Assembly: GCA_016783285.1 (NCBI GenBank)
Contig: JADHWW010000062.1
Location: forward strand, 1 to 12,454
DNA: 12,454 nucleotides
Source: Anaerolineae bacterium
Lineage (GTDB): Bacteria; Chloroflexota; Anaerolineae; B4-G1
Reading direction: 5' to 3'
A program made the translations under genes and the position numbers. Below the pieces are notes generated by a model that saw nothing but the letters and a program-made list of their open reading frames with translations, was not told the DNA's origin and ran no database searches. Of this stretch, positions 6,566-12,454 are shown piece after piece. Each line of letters starts with the position of its first letter. Within the stretch, counting starts at the first letter, position 1.

Positions 6566-7636
6566 GTGTTCAATCCCATTGATGCCTTTCTTGGACTGTT
6601 CTCTCTTGATGTCGGCATTGACCTCGGCACGGCCAACACACTGGTCTACGTGAGAGGGAAGGGCATTGTCATCAACGAACCGTCCTGGGTAGCCATTGAG
6701 CGAAACAGCAGAAGAGTCCTTGCTATTGGCGCAGAGGCGAAGGAGATGGTCGGTCGTACGCCTGCCAATATCGTCGCTATTCGTCCCTTGCGCGATGGTG
6801 TTATCTCGGAATTCGACGTGACCGAGGCGATGTTGGACTACTTTATCAAGAAGGCGCATAGCCATCTCTTGCTGCCTTTCCCCCGTCCTCGTGTCGTCGT
6901 GGGCATTCCCAGTGGCGTGACCGAGGTCGAAAAACGTGCGGTGTACGATGCCTCTATCTCCGCTGGCGCACGAGAGGCTTTCCTGATTGAGGAGCCAATG
7001 GCGGCGGCTATCGGGGCCGGGATGCCGGTGACGGAGGCGCGCGGCAGCATGGTCGTGGACATCGGCGGCGGCACGACCGAGGTGGGCGTCTTCTGCCTGG
7101 GTGGCATTGTCGTCAGCCGTTCTCTCCGCATCGCTGGCGACGAGATGGACGAGGACATTATGCAGTACGCTCGCCAGAAGTACAACCTCTACATTGGGGA
7201 GCGTATGGCCGAGCGAGCCAAGATCAGCGTCGGGTCGGCATACCCGTTGCCTGAGGAGATGACGATGACGCTGCGTGGGCGCAATCTGGTCACCGGGTTG
7301 CCCGAGGCGATCGAGGTTAGCAGCATCGAGATCCGAGAGGCGTTGAGCGGGTCAGTCAGTATCATCGTGGATCTCGTCAGGGACGCGCTGGATGAGACTC
7401 CGCCAGAGTTGATCGCCGACCTGATGGAGACTGGCATCTGTCTGGCAGGTGGGGGCTCTCTGTTGAAGGGGTTGGCTGAGCGGATCAGTGAAGAGACGAA
7501 CATGCGGGCCTGGGTCGCTCAGGACCCGATGACCTGCGTGGCCCGTGGCGCTGGCAAGGTACTGGAGGAACTGGATGTGCTGCGCGAGGTGTTGGTCAGC
7601 ACCGACGACCGGCGACCCAGGACCCATGCCTTCTAA
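6566..7636 (+). CDS. mreB: Rod shape-determining actin homologue MreB
   Basis: This 356-residue actin-like ATPase has all the expected nucleotide-site motifs: phosphate-1 Asp-Val-Gly-Ile-Asp-Leu-Gly-Thr-Ala-Asn-Thr (15-25), phosphate-2 Asp-Ile-Gly-Gly-Gly-Thr (165-170), and the adenosine motif Gly-Gly-Gly-Ser (295-298). The segment Arg-Ile-Ala-Gly-Asp-Glu-Met-Asp-Glu and Tyr-Asn-Leu-Tyr-Ile-Gly-Glu-Arg are MreB-specific. MreB filaments lie under the membrane and guide the elongasome (MreC, MreD, RodA, PBP2). Start is GTG 6566 with AGGAGA five bases upstream. The N-terminus (Phe-Asn-Pro-Ile-Asp-Ala-Phe-Leu-Gly-Leu-Phe) could form a short membrane-binding helix. The C-terminal 20 residues after the adenosine domain are slightly longer and more charged than usual. 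Confidence 0.97.
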   Translation: MFNPIDAFLGLFSLDVGIDLGTANTLVYVRGKGIVINEPSWVAIERNSRRVLAIGAEAKEMVGRTPANIVAIRPLRDGVISEFDVTEAMLDYFIKKAHSHLLLPFPRPRVVVGIPSGVTEVEKRAVYDASISAGAREAFLIEEPMAAAIGAGMPVTEARGSMVVDIGGGTTEVGVFCLGGIVVSRSLRIAGDEMDEDIMQYARQKYNLYIGERMAERAKISVGSAYPLPEEMTMTLRGRNLVTGLPEAIEVSSIEIREALSGSVSIIVDLVRDALDETPPELIADLMETGICLAGGGSLLKGLAERISEETNMRAWVAQDPMTCVARGAGKVLEELDVLREVLVSTDDRRPRTHAF

Positions 7637-7695
7637 CTGGCCTCCATGTTGATTGAGGGGGGGAACCAGCGTCTGCTCATCGGTTGGGTGGGATT

Positions 7696-8586
7696 ATGAA
7701 TGAGTCTTCCCGCCGTCCATGGCTTCCCCTGCTGTTGCTTGTTCTCGGGCTGTTGCTTCTGGTATTCCACGAGTCCGGCTATCTGACCCCGGTGGAGAAT
7801 GTACTCCACTACGTGCTCGATCCGTTGCAGCGCGTGTTTTCGAGCGTGGTAGAGGCTACTGGTGGTCTGTTCAAGACGGTGCGCGAAGTGCGTGAACTGC
7901 GCGCTGAGGTCGAAGAACTGCAAGCGCAGGTGGACGCTCTGACGGTCGAGAATGTCCGCTTGAGAGAGTACGAGGCTGGGGTCGAACAATATCGTGCTTT
8001 GTTGAACTTCGCGAGCGAGTATCCGATCTCGGCTTACCTGGGTGCCGATGCGATCGGCGGGGAGGGCTGTGACACTTTCCCGTGTGGGGAGGTGGTGGGC
8101 ACAGAGCCGAATCCCTACCTGCGTTATGTTACCATCAACGTGGGAACACGGCAGGAGGTAGAGGTAGGGATGCCGGTCGTCAGTAGCGGGGCCGGGTTGG
8201 TGGGGCGGGTTGCGCAGGTTGGCCCGCGTACGGCCAAAGTCCAACTCCTTACCGACCCCGATAGTGCTGTCGCTGCTCTCCTTCAGACCTCCCGTGTCAC
8301 TGGCCTGGTTGTGGGGCAGCCCGACGGCGTCTTGCGTATGGAGTATATCCCGCAAGAGGAGAGCATCAACGTCGGCGAAATTGTACTGACCTCTGGGCTG
8401 GGCGGCTTTGTGCCTAAAGGCTTGGTCGTCGGCCAGGTTACCGAAGTGCAGCAGGTGGACTACGCGCTGTTCCAGACTGCTATCGTGCGGCCGGTGGTGG
8501 ACTTCTCGCGACTGGAACTGGTATTGGTGATCACCACGTTTGAACAGATCCCTCTAGACGAAGAGCCCCCGCCCGAAGAGCCGTAG
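7696..8586 (+). CDS. mreC: Rod shape-determining protein MreC
   Basis: This 296-residue protein has a short cytoplasmic tail, one membrane helix (about 9-24), a coiled coil (about 62-105, heptad-like Arg-Glu-Leu-Arg-Ala-Glu-Val-Glu-Glu-Leu) and a beta-rich outer domain with the MreC signatures Gly-Met-Pro-Val-Val-Ser-Ser-Gly-Ala-Gly-Leu-Val-Gly-Arg-Val and Leu-Leu-Thr-Asp-Pro-Asp-Ser. MreC connects MreB inside to PBP2 outside and activates the transpeptidase. ATG 7696 is chosen (GGGTGGGA just upstream); an in-frame TTG at 7684 would add four residues. Two cysteines close together (Gly-Cys-Asp-Thr-Phe-Pro-Cys-Gly, about 120-125) sit early in the outer domain and could form a disulfide. The C-terminus is acidic and proline-rich. 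Confidence 0.95.
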   Translation: MNESSRRPWLPLLLLVLGLLLLVFHESGYLTPVENVLHYVLDPLQRVFSSVVEATGGLFKTVREVRELRAEVEELQAQVDALTVENVRLREYEAGVEQYRALLNFASEYPISAYLGADAIGGEGCDTFPCGEVVGTEPNPYLRYVTINVGTRQEVEVGMPVVSSGAGLVGRVAQVGPRTAKVQLLTDPDSAVAALLQTSRVTGLVVGQPDGVLRMEYIPQEESINVGEIVLTSGLGGFVPKGLVVGQVTEVQQVDYALFQTAIVRPVVDFSRLELVLVITTFEQIPLDEEPPPEEP

Positions 8587-8621
8587 TCTCACGTTTCGCG
8601 TTTCACGCCAGGAGGTGTGAG

Positions 8622-9122
8622 ATTAATCCCTACCTGACCATTCCTCTTCTGACCGGCATAGCCTTGATCCAGAGCGTTCTGCTATCGCGAGTGAATCTGT
8701 GGGGAGCGCGACCTGATCTGATGTTGCTGGTCGTGCTGGCGTGGGCCGTAGTGCGCGGAGTAGACGAGGGACTGATGTGGGGTTTTATCGGTGGGCTGAT
8801 CGTTGATCTACTCTCCGGGGGGCCACTGGGCGCGACCCCACTGGCTCTGTTGGCCGTGGTCTTCCTGGCCGGGCGGCCGTGGGGACGGGGCTTCGGTCCG
8901 CCGGTAGTACGTCTTCTGCTCCTGGCGCTTCTCGGCGTCGTGGTCTACCATCTGGTCTTGCTGTTTGTTCTGACCTGGACGGGGCATGCGGTGGATTGGA
9001 GGTTTGCGCTGATGCGGGTGGTCGGTCCATCGGCGCTGCTTAACGTAGTGCTGGCTCCGTTCGTCCGGCAGCCGCTGGCCTGGTTGGAGCGAAAAATGCG
9101 ACAGGAGAGATTCGCACTGTGA
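8622..9122 (+). CDS. mreD: Rod shape-determining protein MreD, probable ATT start
   Basis: This 166-residue, very hydrophobic protein has several membrane helices and an MreD-type beginning: Asn-Pro-Tyr-Leu, a first helix through Leu-Ile-Gln-Ser-Val-Leu-Leu, then Leu-Trp-Gly-Ala-Arg-Pro-Asp-Leu-Met-Leu-Leu. Later segments Gly-Phe-Ile-Gly-Gly-Leu-Ile-Val-Asp-Leu-Leu and Pro-Leu-Gly-Ala also fit the family. No ATG, GTG or TTG is available at the right place. The only one in frame near the front, TTG 8664, would cut the first helix in half and has no ribosome site. ATT 8622 lies six bases after a perfect AGGAGG (8610-8615). The gene ends with a four-base overlap (GTGA) with the PBP2 gene, indicating coupled translation. 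MreD is a membrane partner of MreC in the elongasome. Confidence 0.88.
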   Translation: MNPYLTIPLLTGIALIQSVLLSRVNLWGARPDLMLLVVLAWAVVRGVDEGLMWGFIGGLIVDLLSGGPLGATPLALLAVVFLAGRPWGRGFGPPVVRLLLLALLGVVVYHLVLLFVLTWTGHAVDWRFALMRVVGPSALLNVVLAPFVRQPLAWLERKMRQERFAL

Positions 9123-11119
9123 CACTGCACAAAGCGCCGCAGCGGGTTGCCCTTCGACGGACTCAGGACATCGCTCAGAGCCGATGGCAGGCACGCTGGG
9201 CGGCAATCATAGGAGCACCCCGGGTTGTCGCGTTGGGTTTGCTGGTTCTGTGCGTCCTTGGGGTTTTTGGCCTTCGATTGTGGGATCTGCAATTTGTGCA
9301 GGGCGAAGACTACCGCGCCTGGGCGGAACGGCAGCGGTTGAGGCCAGTCGTTATCCCTGCTGCTCGGGGCATCATCTACGACCGCGCTGGCACGCCGCTG
9401 GTGCGCAACGTCCCCAGTTTCAACGTCGCTGTCGTCACCGCCTATCTGCCCGATGACGAGGCTGAGGCTGAGTCTGTGCTCATTCGCCTGGCCATGCTGC
9501 TCGATATGCCCTACAGCGCGGACAGCGTGCGTGGGAGTGAAGATAACAGAGGCTTGCGCGAGATTGTGCCTTATACCTATACGGCCAGTTATAGCCCGTT
9601 GGTGATCAAACCAGGGATAGAGCGGGATACGGCATTGTTGTTGAAACAGGAGGCGATGACGCTGCCCGGCGTGTCGGTCGAGGTGGCATCGGTGCGCGAT
9701 TATCCCTACAGCCCACTGGTGTCGCAGATGCTGGGATATATGCTGCCCATTCCTGAGGAAAGTGAAGAGGAGTACGTTGCGCTAGGCTACGATTCGGCCA
9801 CGGATCGCGTCGGCAATGCTGGCGTCGAGGCCACTTACGAGGAGGTGTTGCGGGGGGAGAAGGGCCGGATGCTCATCGAGGAGGACGTGATGGGCCGGGT
9901 GATCCGCGTGGTTGAGCAGCAGGCCGCGTCTGTGCCAGGTGATAATGTCCATCTGACGCTTGATCTCGACCTGCAACGGTTTGTCGAAGAAGCATTGCGG
10001 TATGCAATGGCCGAGCCGAACGTGAACTCGCCGCGTGGGGTGGCGATCGTGATGAACCCGCAGACGGGCGAGATCCTGGCGCTGGTCAGCCTGCCGACTT
10101 ACGATAACAACCTTTTCACCCAGGGTATCTCGGCACGTGATTTGCAACGCCTGCAGGACCCCCACCGGCCGCTGTTCAACCACGCCATCTCAGATCGCCT
10201 GCAACCTGGGTCAACGTTTAAGATCGTGATGGCGGCTGCTGCCCTCCAGGAGGGGGTACTGACGCCGCGCACACGCCTCTCCTGCCCTGGCACTATCGTT
10301 GTACCCAACAAGTATTATCCCAACGATCCCGGCATGGCGCAGTCGTTTTACTGCTGGAACCGGGCTGGTCACGGCTCGCTGGATGTGGTGGGTGGCATTG
10401 CCAATTCGTGCAATATCTTCTTCTACAAAGTTGGGGGGGGATTCGAGCAGACCGACTTCGAGGGACTGGGTGTGGAGCGCATCGCCCAGTATGCCCGGTT
10501 GTTCGGCTTTGGGGAGCCGACCGGCGTGGAGTTGCTGGGCGAGACCGGCGGTTTGGTGCCCACGGCGACCTGGAAGCGGCTCACGTATGGCGAGTCCTGG
10601 TCCACCGGCGATACCTATAACCTATCCATTGGAGAGGGGTATCTCTCCGTCACACCGCTGCAAATGCTCAACGCCGTGAACGTCGTCGCCAACGGCGGCA
10701 CACTCTACCGCCCGTGTATCGTCCACCACGTCACCGATGCCCAGGGGGTCGTGACTCAGCCTTTCGAGCCGGAGATCATCCGCACGCTGCACATCAGCCC
10801 GGAGAACTGGTCGCTGGTGCAGCAGGGGATGGAGGGGGCGGTGGCCTATGGCACAGCGCCAAGGGCGCGGATCGAAGGGCTGCGCGTGGCCGGCAAGACC
10901 GGCACGGCCCAGTACTGTGACGATATTGCGGCGGCGGCCGGTCTTTGCGAAGGGACCTGGCCAGAGCACGCCTGGTTTGCTGCCTTTGCGCCCGTGGAGA
11001 AGCCAGAGGTCTCCGTCGTCGTCTTCCTGTACAACGGAGGTGAGGGATCGGTGGTGGCGGTGCCGGTGGCCCACGACATTCTGGAGTATTATTTCAGCCG
11101 CGATGAGACCACGCCCTGA
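9119..11119 (+). CDS. mrdA: Penicillin-binding protein 2, elongasome transpeptidase
   Basis: This 666-residue class B penicillin-binding protein has a cytoplasmic tail, one membrane helix (about 35-54), a dimerisation domain beginning with Arg-Gly-Ile-Ile-Tyr-Asp-Arg, and a transpeptidase domain with all three active-site motifs: Ser365-Thr-Phe-Lys368, Ser430-Cys-Asn432, and Lys593-Thr-Gly595. It cross-links peptidoglycan stems during side-wall growth with RodA, MreC and MreD. Start is GTG 9119, overlapping the mreD stop by four bases, with AGGAGA 10 bases upstream. Four Cys residues in the catalytic domain, one inside the SCN motif, are a mild peculiarity. The neighbours (mreBCD directly upstream) favour PBP2 over the septal PBP3. 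The symbol follows common use; pbpA would be equally valid. Confidence 0.94.
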   Translation: MTLHKAPQRVALRRTQDIAQSRWQARWAAIIGAPRVVALGLLVLCVLGVFGLRLWDLQFVQGEDYRAWAERQRLRPVVIPAARGIIYDRAGTPLVRNVPSFNVAVVTAYLPDDEAEAESVLIRLAMLLDMPYSADSVRGSEDNRGLREIVPYTYTASYSPLVIKPGIERDTALLLKQEAMTLPGVSVEVASVRDYPYSPLVSQMLGYMLPIPEESEEEYVALGYDSATDRVGNAGVEATYEEVLRGEKGRMLIEEDVMGRVIRVVEQQAASVPGDNVHLTLDLDLQRFVEEALRYAMAEPNVNSPRGVAIVMNPQTGEILALVSLPTYDNNLFTQGISARDLQRLQDPHRPLFNHAISDRLQPGSTFKIVMAAAALQEGVLTPRTRLSCPGTIVVPNKYYPNDPGMAQSFYCWNRAGHGSLDVVGGIANSCNIFFYKVGGGFEQTDFEGLGVERIAQYARLFGFGEPTGVELLGETGGLVPTATWKRLTYGESWSTGDTYNLSIGEGYLSVTPLQMLNAVNVVANGGTLYRPCIVHHVTDAQGVVTQPFEPEIIRTLHISPENWSLVQQGMEGAVAYGTAPRARIEGLRVAGKTGTAQYCDDIAAAAGLCEGTWPEHAWFAAFAPVEKPEVSVVVFLYNGGEGSVVAVPVAHDILEYYFSRDETTP

Positions 11120-11130
11120 CGACCGGTTGA

Positions 11131-11313
11131 GTGCGGCCGGAGTCGGCGGGGCAGGCGCGATCTGGGGACTACGTCCCCGATATCTCTGTCTTCTTGCTCC
11201 CTGCCCACCTGATCCCTGCAATCTGGATCGTCGCCGGTATTGCATACTTCATTGGTCTTCTCTCAACCCTGGCGAAGATTATTCTCTATACTGGGTTAGG
11301 TGGCGACCTTTAG
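11131..11313 (+). CDS. Possible small membrane protein, unrecognised
   Basis: A GTG-started frame of 60 residues begins 12 bases after the PBP2 stop. From residue 13 on, its third codon positions are rich in C and G like those of real genes nearby. The product has one long hydrophobic helix (Ile-Pro-Ala-Ile-Trp-Ile-Val-Ala-Gly-Ile-Ala-Tyr-Phe-Ile-Gly-Leu-Leu). No clear ribosome site precedes it; translation could be coupled to PBP2. I do not recognise it. It does not look like the start of RodA, the expected next gene. It may be the first half of a frameshifted gene continued at 11358-11513. Confidence 0.33.
   Translation: MRPESAGQARSGDYVPDISVFLLPAHLIPAIWIVAGIAYFIGLLSTLAKIILYTGLGGDL
11164..11178 (+). 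other. Small hairpin near the start of the unassigned stretch
   Basis: GGGGAC-TAC-GTCCCC is a perfect 6-bp stem with a three-base loop, 45 bases after the PBP2 stop. The following bases are pyrimidine-rich (CTCTGTCTTCTTG) but do not form a T-run. It could be a weak terminator for the mre/PBP2 transcript or simply lie within the small ORF that covers it. Confidence 0.3.
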
Positions 11314-11357
11314 GCCAAAAGCGTCTTTGTCCACCGGGGATCGCTTCTTTGCCAGGG

Positions 11358-11513
11358 ATGTTCGCGACCTTCGCCAGGGTGGCCGAATGTCTGTTGTTGT
11401 TCATCGGCTGTTATCTGCTGGCGACGATGCAGCGCTTGCCTGTCGTAGACGAGATGGGACGGGCGGTGAGTGACCGCGTCGTCGTGGGAAGGTTCGAGAC
11501 CCGTGGCCCTTGA
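11358..11513 (+). CDS. Possible short membrane ORF or second half of a frameshifted gene
   Basis: This 51-residue frame (ATG 11358, stop TGA 11511-11513) has strongly G/C-ending codons and a plausible protein composition. It has a hydrophobic segment (Cys-Leu-Leu-Leu-Phe-Ile-Gly-Cys-Tyr-Leu-Leu-Ala) followed by a short polar tail rich in Arg, Asp and Val. The same frame is open further upstream, but there it reads as Cys-, Pro-, Trp- and Arg-rich nonsense, suggesting that the true reading switches from the 11131 frame to this one around 11285-11340. No function can be assigned. An intact gene of about 125 residues broken by one shift is as likely as two small genes. Confidence 0.27.
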   Translation: MFATFARVAECLLLFIGCYLLATMQRLPVVDEMGRAVSDRVVVGRFETRGP

Positions 11514-11546
11514 TAATCTACTAATCTACCAATTTGCCAGTTCTTG

Positions 11547-11555
11547 TGCTATAAT
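11547..11555 (+). promoter_or_regulatory. Extended -10 promoter for minC-minD
   Basis: TGC-TATAAT (TG at 11547-11548, perfect -10 box at 11550-11555) follows the same extended -10 pattern as the mreB promoter. No good -35 box is found at 16-18 bases. The start point would be near 11562, leaving about 20 bases before the GTG of minC at 11583. This suggests that minCD is transcribed on its own, apart from the mre genes. Confidence 0.55.
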
Positions 11556-11582
11556 GCCGTTGATGTGCCAGAAAGGGAACGT

Positions 11583-12281
11583 GTGAGCCCAGATACAATC
11601 ACTATCAAGGGTATCCGCCAGGGGCTGCTCGTCACGCTGGGGGAGGGGGATTGGGACGCCGGACTGCTTGCGTTGGAGACACGTCTTGGTGCTAACCCCG
11701 CTTTCTTTCGCGGTGGCCACCTTGCTCTCGACGTCGGGGCGCGAGAATTGATTCACTCCGAGATTGATGAGGCACGTGCGCTGCTTGCCCGCCACCAGGT
11801 TGAGTTGTGGGCGCTGATTAGCACGAATCCCATTACAGAGGCGGCCGCGCAGGAGTTAGGGCTGGTGATTAGCCTTGGCCTGCCTCACTCACGCGCGCCG
11901 GAGGCCGTGACCGAAGGGGACGAGGATCCCGTTGCCGAAGGGATGGTTGTGCGGCGCACGCTTCGTTCTGGCCAGAGCCTGCGCTATCCGGGCCACGTCG
12001 TGGTCATCGGCGACGTCAACCCTGGGGCAGAAGTAGTGGCGGGTGGTGACATACTGGTGTGGGGCCGGGTGCGTGGGGTGGTGCACGCCGGGGCGTTGGG
12101 GGATGAGGGGGCTGTGATCTGTGCTCTCGACCTGGCTCCGACGCAACTCCGCATCGCCGGTCACATCGCCCGCTCCCCGGAGGAGCGACGGCGCGAGCCT
12201 GTGCCGGAGATGGCCTCCGTGCGCGAAGGAAAGATTGTGGCTGTTCCCTGGAATGACAGTGAGATGAGACGGGTGGAGTAA
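11583..12281 (+). CDS. minC: Septum-site determining protein MinC
   Basis: This 232-residue protein has the two MinC parts. The N-terminal domain (about 1-105) begins Ile-Thr-Ile-Lys-Gly-Ile-Arg-Gln-Gly-Leu-Leu-Val and should act on FtsZ filaments. After an acidic linker comes the C-terminal beta-helix with the characteristic Arg-Ser-Gly-Gln-Ser-Leu-Arg-Tyr-Pro-Gly-His-Val-Val-Val-Ile-Gly-Asp-Val-Asn-Pro-Gly-Ala-type repeats and Gly-Gly-Asp-Ile-Leu-Val-Trp-Gly-Arg-Val-Arg-Gly, which dimerises and binds MinD. MinC blocks Z-ring assembly away from mid-cell. Start GTG 11583 has AAAGGGA just upstream and follows the promoter; the longer frame from 11544 would begin before the start of transcription. 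minD follows after nine bases. Confidence 0.93.
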   Translation: MSPDTITIKGIRQGLLVTLGEGDWDAGLLALETRLGANPAFFRGGHLALDVGARELIHSEIDEARALLARHQVELWALISTNPITEAAAQELGLVISLGLPHSRAPEAVTEGDEDPVAEGMVVRRTLRSGQSLRYPGHVVVIGDVNPGAEVVAGGDILVWGRVRGVVHAGALGDEGAVICALDLAPTQLRIAGHIARSPEERRREPVPEMASVREGKIVAVPWNDSEMRRVE

Positions 12282-12290
12282 GGAGAGCCG

Positions 12291-12454
12291 ATGGGGGCAA
12301 GAGCGATTACGGTTACTTCGGGCAAGGGAGGAGTGGGCAAGACAACCCTCACCGCCAACCTGGGCGTCGCCCTGGCGATGCAAGGGCATCGCGTGGTGGT
12401 CATTGACGCCGAGGTCGGCCTGCGTAACCTCGATATGATGTTGGGCCTCGAAAA
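12291..12454 (+). CDS. minD: Septum-site determining ATPase MinD (5' part)
   Basis: The first 54 codons are present; the gene runs out of the window. It shows the deviant Walker A motif Gly-Lys-Gly-Gly-Val-Gly-Lys-Thr-Thr (about 11-19) and the MinD-specific [10 protein letters not shown] (about 39-48). MinD binds the membrane in its ATP form and recruits MinC. AAGGAG (12280-12285) lies five bases before ATG 12291 and overlaps the minC stop codon, so the two genes are translated together. The window ends before the C-terminal membrane-targeting helix. Confidence 0.95.
   Translation, partial: MGARAITVTSGKGGVGKTTLTANLGVALAMQGHRVVVIDAEVGLRNLDMMLGLE

Noticed and set aside
11485..11510. tRNA-like T-arm (GGTTCGAGACC at 11491-11501)
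   Set aside because: The flanking bases do not form the 5-bp T-stem, and no acceptor, D or anticodon arms can be found upstream.
1..12454. CRISPR arrays, insertion sequences, rRNA or tRNA genes
   Set aside because: No regularly spaced repeats, transposase-like frames, terminal inverted repeats or structural RNA signatures were seen by eye.

Overview
The window is GC-rich bacterial DNA from a rod-shape/cell-division locus. The gene content (alpha-2-macroglobulin, VanZ-like protein, ScpA, MreBCD, PBP2, MinC and MinD) and general style fit an Anaerolineae-like member of Chloroflexota. That assignment is an impression from gene content and codon use, not a proof. UGA is an ordinary stop for several genes here (the hydrolase fragment, mreD and the PBP2 gene), so the organism does not use a code in which UGA is sense throughout.

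Layout. Positions 1-147 hold the end of an alpha/beta-hydrolase gene. Positions 148-306 hold two hairpins and no gene. Positions 307-5238 hold one very long reading frame for a membrane-anchored alpha-2-macroglobulin (complement C3-like) protein. It is interrupted by a single in-frame UGA at 3772-3774. A perfect terminator-like hairpin (5264-5290) closes this gene. A consensus sigma-70 promoter then drives a small VanZ-like membrane protein (5334-5732), whose end overlaps the convergent scpA gene (complement of 5665-6423). A divergent promoter region (6424-6565) separates scpA from a forward cluster: mreB, mreC, mreD, a PBP2-type transpeptidase, a poorly defined stretch with one or two small membrane ORFs, minC, and the start of minD. 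The mre/PBP2 genes build the elongasome that directs lateral wall growth, MinC/MinD place the division septum, and ScpA belongs to the SMC chromosome-condensation complex.

The key discovery candidate is the macroglobulin. The in-frame UGA stands exactly where the thioester cysteine of the GCxEQ motif should be (Pro-His-Gly-UGA-Phe-Glu-Gln). Ten bases after it is a perfect 7-bp hairpin with a GGC loop (3785-3801), and an imperfect lower stem begins at the UGA itself. This matches the general rules for a bacterial SECIS element. The reading frame continues for 488 further codons with a complete thioester domain and receptor-binding-like C-terminus. I therefore read it as a selenoprotein whose selenocysteine (Sec1156) could form an internal selenoester in place of the thioester. 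I know of no described selenoprotein of this kind. The same protein has a six-helix membrane insert where the protease bait region normally lies.

Secondary points are a predicted leaderless vanZ-like transcript, a probable ATT start codon for mreD, a 68-bp antisense overlap between the VanZ-like gene and scpA, and the absence of rodA and scpB from the window.
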